DNA of 64,000 bases from positions 1,302,001 through 1,366,000 of the forward strand of contig NZ_CP081496.1 in the NCBI RefSeq assembly GCF_019774615.1, read 5' to 3'. The position numbers were made by a program, and so were the translations under genes. Of this stretch, positions 55,881 to 64,000 are shown in pieces; position 1 is the first letter of the stretch; the number at the start of each line of letters is the position of its first letter. The DNA is from Streptomyces sp. BHT-5-2. GTDB taxonomy: Bacteria; Actinomycetota; Actinomycetes; Streptomycetales; Streptomycetaceae. Under the pieces are notes generated by a model. The model saw only the letters and a list, made by a program, of their open reading frames with translations. It did no database searches and was not told where the DNA came from.

Positions 55881-56010
55881 GCCCGCCCGGGGCGTGGGTC
55901 CGACAGCGCACCGTCGAGGGGAACCACCACGTCGGAAAGCCGCCGGACCGCGGGGGCGGCAGCTGCTGGACTGAGGGCACCGCAACGGGTCGCCTCTCAG
56001 GACGGACGGC

Positions 56011-57282
56011 ATGACGACCATCGACAGCACCGCGCCCACCCCCGCCGGATCCCGGCCGCGCCCGACGGCCCGCCGGGGCTCCGGGCCCGCGACACCCCCG
56101 GCCCCGGCGGGCCGTTCGCCCCTCAAGGGCCGGCTCGCCGTGCTCGCCGTGACCCTGGGCATCTTCACCATCGTCACCAGCGAGATCCTGCCGATCGGCC
56201 TGCTGACGCGGATCGGGGGCGACTTCGGGGTCTCCGACGGCACCGCGGGGCTGATGATGACGCTCCCCGGCCTCCTCGCCGCGTGCGCCGCACCGACGGT
56301 GATCCCGGCCACCGCGCGGATCGACCGGCGGCTGATGCTCTGCGCGTTCGTCGCCCTGCTGGCGCTGGCGAACCTCCTGGCCGCGGCCGCGCCGGCCTAC
56401 TGGCTGGTGCTGCTGTCGCGGGTCCTGGTCGGCGTGGTGATCGGGGGCTTCTGGTCGATCGGGGCCGGGCTCGCCGCGCGGCTGGTGCCGGCGGAGTCGG
56501 CCGGCCGGGCCACCGCGGTGGTCTTCTCCGCGGTGCCGCTGGGCTCGGTCGTCGGGGTGCCCGCCGGGACCTTCCTCGGTGATCTGGCCGGCTGGCGCGT
56601 CGCCTGTGCCGCGGTCGGCGCGCTGGCGGTGGCGGTGCTGGTGCTGACCGCGCTGGTGCTGCCGCCGCTGCCGGCGGTCCGCGCCACCGGCCCGGCGGCG
56701 CTGCGCGAGGTACTGCGCGGGGTGCACACGCGGTTCGCGCTGCTGATGACGTTCCTGATCGTGCTGGCGCACTTCGGCGCGTACACCTATGTGACGCCGT
56801 TCCTGGAGCGGACCGCCCATGTCGCGTCGGCGGGGACGGTGACGGTGTTCCTGCTGGTCTACGGCGTCGCGGGGGTGGTGGGGAACTTCGCCGGCGGTGC
56901 CGTGGTGGGGCGGCGTCCGCGCACGGTCTTCGGGGCCGCGGCCGGGCTGCTGGCGCTCGCCACGCTGCTGCTGCCGGTCCTGGGCCGCGGGCCGGCCGGC
57001 GCACTGGCGCTGCTGGTGGTCTGGGGCGTCGCGTACGGGGCGGTGCCGGTGACCTCGCAGACCTGGTTCGCCAAGGCGGCGCCCGGTGCGCCCGAGGCGA
57101 CGTCGGTGCTCTTCACCGCGTCGTTCCAGGCGACGTTCTCGCTCGGCGCGCTGGCCGGCGGACTGGTGGTGGACCGGACCTCCCCCGCGGCGGTGATGAC
57201 GCTGGGCGGGGCGACCGCGGCCCTGGTGGTCCTGGCCGCGTGGCTGCACTTCGCCAAACGCCTTGAGTGGCCGCGGGGTTGA
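56011..57282 (+). CDS. MFS transporter (DHA1, chloramphenicol/sugar-efflux type)
   Basis: 423 residues with 12 helices. The N-terminal 35 residues are a Pro/Arg-rich cytosolic tail. ILPIGLLTRIGGDFGVSDGTAGLMMTLPGLLAACAAPTVI is helices 1-2, PAETFLGDLAGWR-like FLGDLAGWR closes motif C of helix 5, and the pattern is that of CmlR/CmrA-like or sugar efflux transporters. Cargo unknown. It ends at 57282; the next transcript is cobN on the opposite strand, separated by a parS-containing palindrome. Confidence 0.88.
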   Translation: MTTIDSTAPTPAGSRPRPTARRGSGPATPPAPAGRSPLKGRLAVLAVTLGIFTIVTSEILPIGLLTRIGGDFGVSDGTAGLMMTLPGLLAACAAPTVIPATARIDRRLMLCAFVALLALANLLAAAAPAYWLVLLSRVLVGVVIGGFWSIGAGLAARLVPAESAGRATAVVFSAVPLGSVVGVPAGTFLGDLAGWRVACAAVGALAVAVLVLTALVLPPLPAVRATGPAALREVLRGVHTRFALLMTFLIVLAHFGAYTYVTPFLERTAHVASAGTVTVFLLVYGVAGVVGNFAGGAVVGRRPRTVFGAAAGLLALATLLLPVLGRGPAGALALLVVWGVAYGAVPVTSQTWFAKAAPGAPEATSVLFTASFQATFSLGALAGGLVVDRTSPAAVMTLGGATAALVVLAAWLHFAKRLEWPRG

Positions 57283-57311
57283 GGGGACGGGACCCGGAGC
57301 GGAAGGAGAGA

Positions 57312-57345
57312 GCGGGGCGGTGTTTCACGTGAAACACCGCCCCGC
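57312..57345. terminator. parS: Convergent terminator built around a parS site
   Basis: Perfect 34-base palindrome, arms 57312-57328 and 57329-57345, with parS GTTTCACGTGAAAC at its centre (57322-57335). It lies between the convergent MFS and cobN stops. Confidence 0.8.
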
Positions 57346-57364
57346 CGCGCTCTCTTCGCGCCGC

Positions 57365-60300
57365 TCAGTCCTCGCCCTCCAGCTCGCCCTCGGTCTCCAG
57401 GAACGCCTCCCGCAGCGCCGCGAGCGTCTCGGCGTCCGGCTTCTCCCACATACCGCGGGACTCCGCCTCCAGGAGGCGTTCGGCGATGCCGTGCAGCGCC
57501 CAGGGGTTGGCCTCCTGGAGGAACGCGCGGTTCTCCGGGTCCAGGACATAGGTCTGGGCGAGCTTGTCGTACATCCAGTCGGCGACGACACCGGTCGTGG
57601 CGTCGTAGCCGAACAAGTAGTCCACGGTGGCCGCGAGTTCAAATGCGCCCTTGTAGCCGTGGCGGCGCATCGCCTCGATCCAGCGGGGGTTGACCACACG
57701 GGCCCGGAAGACCCGGGAGGTCTCCTCCACCAGCGTCCTGGTGCGGACGGTCTCGGGGCGGGTCGAGTCGCCGATGTACGCCTCGGGGGCCTTGCCCTTG
57801 AGCGCCTTGACGGTGGCGACCATGCCGCCGTGGTACTGGAAGTAGTCGTCGGAGTCGGCGATGTCGTGTTCGCGGGTGTCGGTGTTCTTGGCGGCCACCG
57901 CGATCCGCTTGTAGGCCGTCTCCATCTCCTCGCGGGCCGGGCGGCCCTCCAGTCCGCGCCCGTAGGCGTAGCCGCCCCAGACGGTGTAGACCTCGGCGAG
58001 GTCGGCGTCGGTACGCCAGTCGCGGGAGTCGATGAGCTGGAGCAGGCCCGCGCCGTACGTGCCGGGGCGGGAGCCGAAGATCCGGGTGGTGGCGCGGCGT
58101 TCGTCGCCGTGCGCGGCGAGGTCCGCCTGGGCGTGGGCCCGGACGAAGTTGCGCTCGGCCGGCTCGTCGAGGCCGGCGGCGAGCCGGACCGCGTCGTCGA
58201 GCAGCCCGATGACGTGCGGGAACGCGTCGCGGAAGAAGCCGCTGATGCGCAGGGTGACATCGATGCGGGGGCGGCCCAGCTCGTCGAGCGGGATGGCCTC
58301 CAGGCCGGTCACCCGGCGCGAGGCGTCGTCCCAGACGGGGCGGACGCCCAGCAGCGCCAGCGCCTCCGCGACGTCGTCGCCGGAGGTGCGCATCGCGCTG
58401 GTGCCCCACAGGGACAGGCCCACCGACTCCGGCCAGTCGCCGTTGTCGTCGCGGTAGCGGTCGAGCAGCGAGTCGGCGAGCGCCTGCCCGGTCTCCCAGG
58501 CGAGCCGCGACGGCACGGCCTTGGGATCGACGGAGTAGAAGTTGCGGCCGGTCGGCAGGACGTTGACCAGGCCGCGCAGCGGCGAGCCGGACGGGCCGGC
58601 CGGGACGAAGCCGCCGTTCAGGGCGTGCAGGGCGTGGTCGAGTTCGTCGGTGGTGGCGGCCAGCCGCGGGACGACCTCCCGGGCGGCGAAGTCGAGGATG
58701 TCGGCGACCGCCGCCGGGTGGCCCTCGGCGACCCGGGCCGCGGCGGCGGGGTCCCAGTCCGCGTCCTCCATGGCCTGGACGAGGCCGCGGGCGAGGGCCT
58801 CGGCGTCGTCGGCGGCGGTGCGGGTGGCGGCGGACTCGTCCAGGCCGAGCGCCTCCCGGAGTCCGGGCAGTGCGGCGGTGCCGCCCCAGATCTGCCGGGC
58901 GCGCAGGATGGCCAGGACGAGGTTGACCCGGGCCTCGCCGGCCGGGGCGGCGCCCAGCACGTGCAGGCCGTCACGGATCTGCGCGTCCTTGACCTCGCAG
59001 AGCCAGCCGTCGACGTGCAGCAGGAAGTCGTCGAAGCCGTCGTCGTCGGGGCGCTCCTCCAGGCCCAGGTCGTGGTCGAGCTTGGCGGCCTGGATGAGGG
59101 TCCAGATCTGCGCGCGGATGGCGGGCAGCTTGGCCGGGTCCATCGAGGAGATCGCGGCGTACTCGTCGAGCAGCTGCTCCAGGCGCGCGATGTCGCCGTA
59201 GGAGTCGGCGCGGGCCATCGGCGGGACGAGGTGGTCGACGAGGGTGGCGTGCACCCGGCGCTTGGCCTGGGTGCCCTCGCCCGGGTCGTTGACCAGGAAC
59301 GGGTAGACGAGCGGGAGGTCGCCGAGCGCCGCGTCCGGGCCGCAGGCGGCGGAGAGTCCGGCGTTCTTGCCGGGCAGCCACTCCAGGTTGCCGTGCTTGC
59401 CGAGGTGGACCATGGCGTCGGCGCCGAAGCCGCCGTCGGCGGTGGGCGCGGCGATCCAGCGGTAGGCCGCCAAGTAGTGGTGGGACGGCGGCAGATCGGG
59501 GTCGTGGTAGATCGCGATCGGGTTCTCGCCGAAGCCGCGCGGCGGCTGGATGAGGATCAGCAGATTGCCGCGGCGCAGGGCGGCCAGCACGATGTCGCCC
59601 TCGGGGTTCCGACTGCGGTCGACGAACATCTCGCCGGGCGGCGGGCCCCAGTGCTCCTCGACGGACTCGCGCAGCTCCTGCGGCAGCGTGGCGTACCAGC
59701 GGCGGTAGTCGGCGGCGGGGATGCGGACGGGGTTGCGGGCCAGCTGTTCCTCGGTCAGCCACTCCTGGTCGTGGCCGCCGGCCTCGATGAGGGCGTAGAT
59801 CAGCTCGTCGCCGTCGCCGGACGCGAGGCCGGGCACCGGCTCGTCGCCGAAGTCGTAGCCCTCGGCGCGGAGGCGGCGCAGTAGTTCGACGGCGCTGGCC
59901 GGGGTGTCCAGGCCGACCGCGTTGCCGATCCGGGAGTGCTTGGTGGGGTAGGCGGAGAGCACCAGTGCCAGCCGCTTCTCGGCGGCCGGGATGTGCCGCA
60001 GCCTGGCGTGCCGGACGGCGATCCCGGCGACCCGGGCGGCCCGCTCGGCGTCGGCGACGTAGACCGGGAGGCCGTCCTCGTCGATCTCCTTGAAGGAGAA
60101 CGGCACGGTGATCAGCCGCCCGTCGAACTCCGGCACGGCGATCTGCGAGGCGGCGTCGAGCGGGGAGAGGCCCTCGTCGTTCTCCTCCCACGCGGCGCGC
60201 GACCCGGTCAGGCAGAGCGCCTGGAGGATCGGCACGTCCAGGGCGGCCAGTGCCCCCGCGTCCCAGGACTCGTCGTCGCCGCCCGCGGACGCCTCGGCGG

Positions 60301-60967
60301 GCCTGGTGCCGCCCGCGGCGAGGACGGTGGTGACGATGGCGTCGGCCGCGCGCAGCTCCTCGATCAGCTCCGGCTCGGGGGACCGCAGCGAGGCGACGAA
60401 CCGCGGCAGCGGGCGGCCGCCGGCGCGCTCGATCTGGTCGCACAGGTCGTGGACGAAGCGGGTGTTGCCGCTCATGTGGTGGGCGCGGTAGTAGAGCACC
60501 GCCACCGTCGGGCCGGCCGCCTCCGTCTCGGCGCGCTCCAGCGGGCCCCAGGACGGCGCGGCCGCGGGCGGTTCGAAGCCGTGGCCGGTGAGCAGGACGG
60601 TGTCGCTGAGGAAGCGGGCCAGCTGGGAGAGGTTGGCCGGGCCGCCGTGCGCGAGGTAGGCGTGCGCCTCTGCGGCGATGCCGACGGGGACCGTGGACGC
60701 CTCCATGAGCTGGGCGTCGGGGGCCTGTTCGCCGGTGAGCACGACGACCGGGCGGTGCTGGTCCGCGGCCAGCAGCACGTCCAGGCCGTCCTCCCAGGCA
60801 CGGAGACCGCCGAGGAGGCGGACGACGACGAGGTCGGCGCCCTCCAGGAGGCCGGGGAGTTCGGCGGCGTCGAGGCGGGCGGGGTTGGCGAGCCGGTACG
60901 GCACGGGGCCGGTGGCCGCACGTGCGCTGAGCAGGTCGGTGTCGGAGGTCGACAGCAGCAGAATCAC
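57365..60967 (-). CDS. cobN: Cobaltochelatase subunit CobN
   Basis: 1200-residue large subunit of the aerobic, ATP-dependent cobaltochelatase that inserts Co2+ into hydrogenobyrinic acid a,c-diamide. The CobN/magnesium chelatase H fold is recognisable: VAVLYYRAHHMSGNTRFVHDLCDQIERAGGRPLP near 150, VLSAYPTKHSRIGNAVGLDTPASAVELLRRL, MVHLGKHGNLEWLPGKNAGLS, RDAFPHVIGLLDDAVRLAA and YQYHGGMVATVKAL-like repeats. GTG 60967 follows GGAAGGG. A cobalamin riboswitch sits in its leader, so high B12 would shut it off. The cobG-cobH-cobI operon is divergent. Confidence 0.95.
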   Translation of the reverse strand: MILLLSTSDTDLLSARAATGPVPYRLANPARLDAAELPGLLEGADLVVVRLLGGLRAWEDGLDVLLAADQHRPVVVLTGEQAPDAQLMEASTVPVGIAAEAHAYLAHGGPANLSQLARFLSDTVLLTGHGFEPPAAAPSWGPLERAETEAAGPTVAVLYYRAHHMSGNTRFVHDLCDQIERAGGRPLPRFVASLRSPEPELIEELRAADAIVTTVLAAGGTRPAEASAGGDDESWDAGALAALDVPILQALCLTGSRAAWEENDEGLSPLDAASQIAVPEFDGRLITVPFSFKEIDEDGLPVYVADAERAARVAGIAVRHARLRHIPAAEKRLALVLSAYPTKHSRIGNAVGLDTPASAVELLRRLRAEGYDFGDEPVPGLASGDGDELIYALIEAGGHDQEWLTEEQLARNPVRIPAADYRRWYATLPQELRESVEEHWGPPPGEMFVDRSRNPEGDIVLAALRRGNLLILIQPPRGFGENPIAIYHDPDLPPSHHYLAAYRWIAAPTADGGFGADAMVHLGKHGNLEWLPGKNAGLSAACGPDAALGDLPLVYPFLVNDPGEGTQAKRRVHATLVDHLVPPMARADSYGDIARLEQLLDEYAAISSMDPAKLPAIRAQIWTLIQAAKLDHDLGLEERPDDDGFDDFLLHVDGWLCEVKDAQIRDGLHVLGAAPAGEARVNLVLAILRARQIWGGTAALPGLREALGLDESAATRTAADDAEALARGLVQAMEDADWDPAAAARVAEGHPAAVADILDFAAREVVPRLAATTDELDHALHALNGGFVPAGPSGSPLRGLVNVLPTGRNFYSVDPKAVPSRLAWETGQALADSLLDRYRDDNGDWPESVGLSLWGTSAMRTSGDDVAEALALLGVRPVWDDASRRVTGLEAIPLDELGRPRIDVTLRISGFFRDAFPHVIGLLDDAVRLAAGLDEPAERNFVRAHAQADLAAHGDERRATTRIFGSRPGTYGAGLLQLIDSRDWRTDADLAEVYTVWGGYAYGRGLEGRPAREEMETAYKRIAVAAKNTDTREHDIADSDDYFQYHGGMVATVKALKGKAPEAYIGDSTRPETVRTRTLVEETSRVFRARVVNPRWIEAMRRHGYKGAFELAATVDYLFGYDATTGVVADWMYDKLAQTYVLDPENRAFLQEANPWALHGIAERLLEAESRGMWEKPDAETLAALREAFLETEGELEGED

Positions 60968-60989
60968 GGCGCAGCCCTTCCTCGGGGTG

Positions 60990-61150
60990 TCCACGCCCCG
61001 GGTGGTCGTATGGACGGCGGGAGTTCCTGGCTCACCCGGTGGTGGCCGGGTTCACAGTGGCGGGACCGCGCCGGATTCTCACCGGGCTTCCTCCCTTGGC
61101 GCCGTCGCTGGCGTCCGGCGGGTCAGCCGACCCGCCGACCTGCATAGTAA
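60990..61150 (-). promoter_or_regulatory. Cobalamin riboswitch of cobN
   Basis: In the minus-strand leader: GGAAGCCGGTGAGAATCC-like (B12-box region, here GGAAGCCCGGTGAGAATCC), then CCCGCCACTGTGAA, and GCCAGGAACTC-type 3' B12 box, in order and with the expected spacing. These are the hallmarks of the B12-sensing riboswitch. The 3' part approaches the cobN start by about 25 bases, where it can mask the ribosome-binding site. Confidence 0.9.
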
Positions 61151-61236
61151 GGGCTGCCGCCGGACCGCGGGAGCGGGCCTCCGCAGCCGTCCCGCCGGAC
61201 CCCCTCGCCCCGGTTCCGGGCGCCACCGACGTAGGT

Positions 61237-62706
61237 ATGCTCGCCGCCATGCCGCCCACCCCCGCACCCCGCCCCGACCGGCCCGGACCGCCGGTTCGGG
61301 ACCGCGGTGACGCCTGCCCGGGAGCACTGCGACTGCACTCCGCAGCCGACGGGCAGCTGGCCCGAGTGCGGCTTCCCGCCGGCGACTTGACGGTGCGCCA
61401 GGCGCGCGCGCTGGCGGACGTCGCGGACCGGCTCGGCGACGGCCACCTCTCGCTCACCTCCCGCGGCAACGTCGAACTGCGCGGTCTGCCCGACGGCTGC
61501 GGGCAGGCCCTCGCCGGTCTGCTCGCCGACGCCGGGCTGCTGCCGTCCGTCCGCCATGAGCGGATCCGCAATGTGCTGGCCTCGCCGCTGGCCGGACTGG
61601 ACCGGCACACCCCCTCCGACGTGCGGTTGTGGGCCCGGAGCCTGGACGCGCTGCTGTGCGCGAGCGAGTCGGCGACGGCGCTCTCGGGCCGTTTCCTGTT
61701 CGTCCTCGACGACGGGCGGGGCGATGTGGCGGGCCTGAGCGGCGATGTGACCTTGCTCGCAGAATCCGGCCGGCGGGCCCCGGCGGACACCGCGTACGCG
61801 CCGGGCGCCGCGTCCGGGTACGGCGCGTTGCTGCGGGTCGGCGACGAGCGGGCGGTGCTGCGGATCGCGGCGGACGACGTCCCGCGGGCGGCGCTGACCG
61901 CCGCCGAGGTCTTCCTGGCCGCCGCCGCGGAGGGCGGCAACGGCGCCTGGCGGGTCCGCGAACTGCCCGCCGGACGCCCGCTGACCGCCCGGGAGGTGGA
62001 GCGCGCGCTGCGGGCCGCGGGGATCGCCGCGGAGCAAGCGGACTCCGCCGGCCCGGCACCGGACGTTCCGTACGCCGATGCCACCGCCCCGGGCGCGGTC
62101 GAGGGGTCCGACGGGCGATGCGCCGTCGTGGCCCTGGCGCCGCTCGGCCGGCTGTCCGTGACCCAGTGGCGGTTGCTGGCCTCGATCGCCGCCGACGACG
62201 GCCGCGGTGCGCTGCGCCTCACGCCCTGGCGCGGCATCGTCGTCCCCGGCCTGCCCACCGCCCTGGCCGCCCGCAGGCTGACCGATCTGGCCGCCGCCGG
62301 ACTGGTCACCGACCCCGACTCCCCCTGGCGCCGGGTCACCGCCTGCACGGGCCTGCCCGGCTGTGCCAAGTCCCGCAGGGACGTGCGGAGCGATGCGGCG
62401 GCCTCGCTCGCCGTGGGCCGACCGGTCCCGGCAGACGCCTCCCAAGTGCCCGCCGGACTGCCCGTCCACTGGTCGGGCTGCGAACGGCGTTGCGGTCATC
62501 CGCACGGCGCCTGGGTCGATGTGCTGGCGACGCCCGAGGGCTATCGCGCCACCGTCGTGGGCCCCAACTCCCTGCTACGAGCGCCAGTTTCACGTGAAAC
62601 ACCCCGGCCGGGCACCGTTTCACGTGAAACACCGCCCGGCGCTCCGCCGTTCTGCCCCTCTCCTTCTCCTTCCACCCCTCAACCCACCACCCCGAGGCCC
62701 CAGTGA
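61237..62706 (+). CDS. cobG: Precorrin-3B synthase-like protein (CobG, sirohaem/4Fe-4S)
   Basis: 489 residues from ATG 61237 (or 61249). Nitrite/sulfite-reductase-like fold: NVELRGLP motif in the first domain, and the cofactor cysteines CTGLPGC (C-x5-C) and CERRC (C-x3-C) near residues 372-378 and 411-415, which bind the 4Fe-4S/haem centre. CobG hydroxylates precorrin-3A to precorrin-3B in aerobic B12 synthesis. Two parS palindromes are embedded near its 3' end and encode VSRETP twice. TGA overlaps cobH (GTGA). The C-terminal 40 residues after PNSLLRA are unusually Pro/Thr/Ser-rich. Confidence 0.85.
   Translation: MLAAMPPTPAPRPDRPGPPVRDRGDACPGALRLHSAADGQLARVRLPAGDLTVRQARALADVADRLGDGHLSLTSRGNVELRGLPDGCGQALAGLLADAGLLPSVRHERIRNVLASPLAGLDRHTPSDVRLWARSLDALLCASESATALSGRFLFVLDDGRGDVAGLSGDVTLLAESGRRAPADTAYAPGAASGYGALLRVGDERAVLRIAADDVPRAALTAAEVFLAAAAEGGNGAWRVRELPAGRPLTAREVERALRAAGIAAEQADSAGPAPDVPYADATAPGAVEGSDGRCAVVALAPLGRLSVTQWRLLASIAADDGRGALRLTPWRGIVVPGLPTALAARRLTDLAAAGLVTDPDSPWRRVTACTGLPGCAKSRRDVRSDAAASLAVGRPVPADASQVPAGLPVHWSGCERRCGHPHGAWVDVLATPEGYRATVVGPNSLLRAPVSRETPRPGTVSRETPPGAPPFCPSPSPSTPQPTTPRPQ
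62587..62600. other. parS: parS site (ParB-binding), inside cobG
   Basis: Perfect GTTTCACGTGAAAC in the 3' coding region of cobG, 30 bases start-to-start from a second copy. Confidence 0.85.
62617..62630. other. parS: parS site (ParB-binding), inside cobG, second copy
   Basis: Perfect GTTTCACGTGAAAC, second of a pair in the 3' coding region of cobG. Confidence 0.85.
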
Positions 62707-63335
62707 CCGCGTTCGACTACGAAAAGGACGGGGCGGCGATCTACCGCCAGTCCTTCGCCACCATCCGCGCCGAGGCGGACCTCTCCGGCCTGCCCGCCGA
62801 CGTCAGCCGGGTCGCGGTCCGGATGATCCACGCCTGCGGCATGGTCGATCTCGTCCGCGACCTGGCCTTCACACCGGGGGTCGTGGCCGGTGCCCGCGCC
62901 GCGCTGCGCGCCGGCGCGCCGATCCTGTGCGACGCCACCATGGTGGCCAGCGGAGTGACCCGGAAGCGGCTGCCCGCCGACAACGAAGTGCTGTGCACCC
63001 TCGGCGATCCGTCCGTTGCGGAGCTGGCCGCGCGGATGGGCACCACACGCAGCGCCGCGGCCCTCGAACTGTGGCGGGACCGCATGGAGGGCGCCGTGGT
63101 CGCCTTCGGCAACGCCCCCACCGCGCTCTTCCGGTTCCTGGAAATGATCGAGGAAGGCGCGCCGCGTCCCGCCGCGGTCCTCGGCATCCCCGTCGGGTTC
63201 ATAGGCGCGGCCGAGTCCAAGGACGCGCTGATCGACCACCCGTCGAAGCTGGACCACATCGTGGTGCGCGGGCGGCGCGGCGGCAGTGCCATGGCCGCGG
63301 CCGCGATCAACGCCCTGGCGAGCGAGGAAGAGTGA
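62703..63335 (+). CDS. cobH: Precorrin-8X methylmutase CobH
   Basis: 210 residues from GTG 62703, which overlaps the cobG stop (GTGA). Moves the methyl group from C-11 to C-12 of precorrin-8X to give hydrogenobyrinic acid. Catalytic His lies in [13 protein letters not shown] near 41; [35 protein letters not shown] and [14 protein letters not shown] are the conserved substrate-binding segments. Full length for the family. Its stop overlaps the next gene by 4 bases (GTGA at 63332). Confidence 0.96.
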   Translation: MTAFDYEKDGAAIYRQSFATIRAEADLSGLPADVSRVAVRMIHACGMVDLVRDLAFTPGVVAGARAALRAGAPILCDATMVASGVTRKRLPADNEVLCTLGDPSVAELAARMGTTRSAAALELWRDRMEGAVVAFGNAPTALFRFLEMIEEGAPRPAAVLGIPVGFIGAAESKDALIDHPSKLDHIVVRGRRGGSAMAAAAINALASEEE

Positions 63336-64000
63336 GCGTGAGCGAGCAGCAGGCCAGCAGCGGCGCGGCGGACCAGCCGGCCGCGCCCTCCCCGGAGCGT
63401 TCCACCGGCCGCCTCTACGGCGTCGGCCTCGGCCCCGGCGACCCGTCCCTGATGACCGTGCGGGCGGTGGAGATCATCGCCGGGGCCGATGTGGTGGCGT
63501 ACCACAGCGCCCGGCACGGACGTTCCATCGCGCGGTCCATCGCCGCCGGGCACATCCGCCCGGACCACATCGAGGAAGCCCTCGTCTACCCGGTCACCAC
63601 CGAGTCGACCGACCACCCCGGCGGCTACCGCGGGGCGCTCGACGAGTTCTACGAGGCGGCGGCGGCACGGCTCGCGGCCCATCTCGACGCCGGCCGGACC
63701 GTCGCGGTGATCTCCGAGGGCGATCCGTTCTTCTACGGCTCCTACCAGCACATGCACAAGCGGCTGGCACACCGCTACCCGACCGAGGTCGTGCCCGGTG
63801 TCACCTCCATCAGCGCCGCCGCGGCCCGCCTGGGCACCCCGCTCACCGAGGCCGACGAGGTGCTGACCGTCCTGCCCGGCACCCTGCCCGAGGAGGAGCT
63901 GACGGCCCGTCTGAGCGCCGCCGACTCCGCGGTCGTGATGAAGCTGGGGCGCACCTTCCCCAGCGTTCGCCGGGCCCTGGAGCGCTCCGGCCGGATGGCG
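63332..64000 (+). CDS. cobI: Precorrin-2 C20-methyltransferase CobI (possibly CobIJ fusion), 3' end beyond window
   Basis: At least 223 residues from GTG 63332 (or GTG 63338); the stop codon lies beyond the window. SAM-dependent precorrin methyltransferase motifs: [24 protein letters not shown] (about 27-50), [19 protein letters not shown] (about 126-145) and [20 protein letters not shown] (about 153-172). These match CobI (precorrin-2 to precorrin-3A). Streptomyces often fuse CobI to CobJ; with the 3' end missing this cannot be tested. It is the third gene of the cobG-cobH-cobI operon, coupled by GTGA overlaps. Confidence 0.92.
   Translation, partial: MSVSEQQASSGAADQPAAPSPERSTGRLYGVGLGPGDPSLMTVRAVEIIAGADVVAYHSARHGRSIARSIAAGHIRPDHIEEALVYPVTTESTDHPGGYRGALDEFYEAAAARLAAHLDAGRTVAVISEGDPFFYGSYQHMHKRLAHRYPTEVVPGVTSISAAAARLGTPLTEADEVLTVLPGTLPEEELTARLSAADSAVVMKLGRTFPSVRRALERSGRMA

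Noticed and set aside
57263..59884. 873-residue plus-strand frame opposite cobN
   Set aside because: Same pattern: antisense shadow of cobN, beginning inside the convergent terminator.

Overview
This window is high-GC actinobacterial chromosome, almost certainly Streptomyces or a close relative. The evidence is third-position GC bias in every reading frame that looks real, frequent GTG starts with 4-base GTGA/ATGA overlaps, the gene neighbourhood fba-pyrE / clpB / hspR-dnaJ-grpE-dnaK / dcd, and Streptomyces-type DUF families. Seven exact copies of GTTTCACGTGAAAC (plus one 13/14 copy) match the Streptomyces ParB-binding site parS. In this genus those sites crowd around oriC, so the window is probably origin-proximal core chromosome.

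Layout. 1-8.0 kb: start of fba, then pyrE, an aldose epimerase and a CoxG-like SRPBCC protein on the minus strand; a spermidine-synthase-like membrane protein, a DUF2617 protein and a Gly/His/Cys-rich membrane peptide; a plus-strand aminotransferase; a YbjN protein. 8.1-17.5 kb: the heat-shock region, with clpB and the dnaK-grpE-dnaJ-hspR operon both preceded by HspR inverted repeats (HAIR). Between them lie a Uma2 nuclease-like protein, a flavin/F420 oxidoreductase and a coupled pair encoding a zinc ribbon and a resolvase-fold protein without the catalytic serine. 17.5-25 kb: an Fe-S oxidoreductase, a 450-base palindrome-rich gap, a Yip1 membrane protein, a secreted SGNH hydrolase with a lectin domain, a phosphoribosyltransferase, dcd, a 52-residue CxxC protein and tRNA-Gly(CCC).

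24.97-33.43 kb: a probable integrated element. A 40-base 3' portion of tRNA-Gly is duplicated at 33391-33430, bracketing 8.4 kb of accessory genes: an alpha/beta hydrolase and MFS exporter, a truncated LysR gene, a truncated IS256-type transposase, a beta-propeller protein, an LppY/LpqO lipoprotein with a divergent two-component system, and a truncated ArsR gene. No integrase is visible, so it looks decayed. Beside the right copy sits the 3' remnant of a serine-hydrolase gene.

33.9-43.3 kb: a large SARP/AfsR-type regulator, two tandem RNHCP zinc proteins, two CoA-ester lyases, a CapA-like enzyme, a GlxA/AraC-type regulator and a divergent cupin. 43.5-50 kb: envelope and secreted proteins, including an S33 tripeptidyl-peptidase-like hydrolase, two convergent Asn/Ser-rich secreted peptides sharing a new-looking motif, and an Rpf/LysM hydrolase with a possible c-di-AMP riboswitch leader. 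49.7-52.9 kb: TerB, TerD, BlaI-type repressor, M56 peptidase and an 82-residue protein, linked by three CTACA-N4-TGTAG-type dyads that suggest one BlaI-controlled regulon. 53-57.3 kb: LCP glycopolymer transferase, DUF1876, DUF4097 lipoprotein and an MFS exporter. 57.3 kb to the end: cobN behind a cobalamin riboswitch, and a divergent cobG-cobH-cobI(J) operon running off the window.

Functions come from reading motifs by eye; no database search was run.
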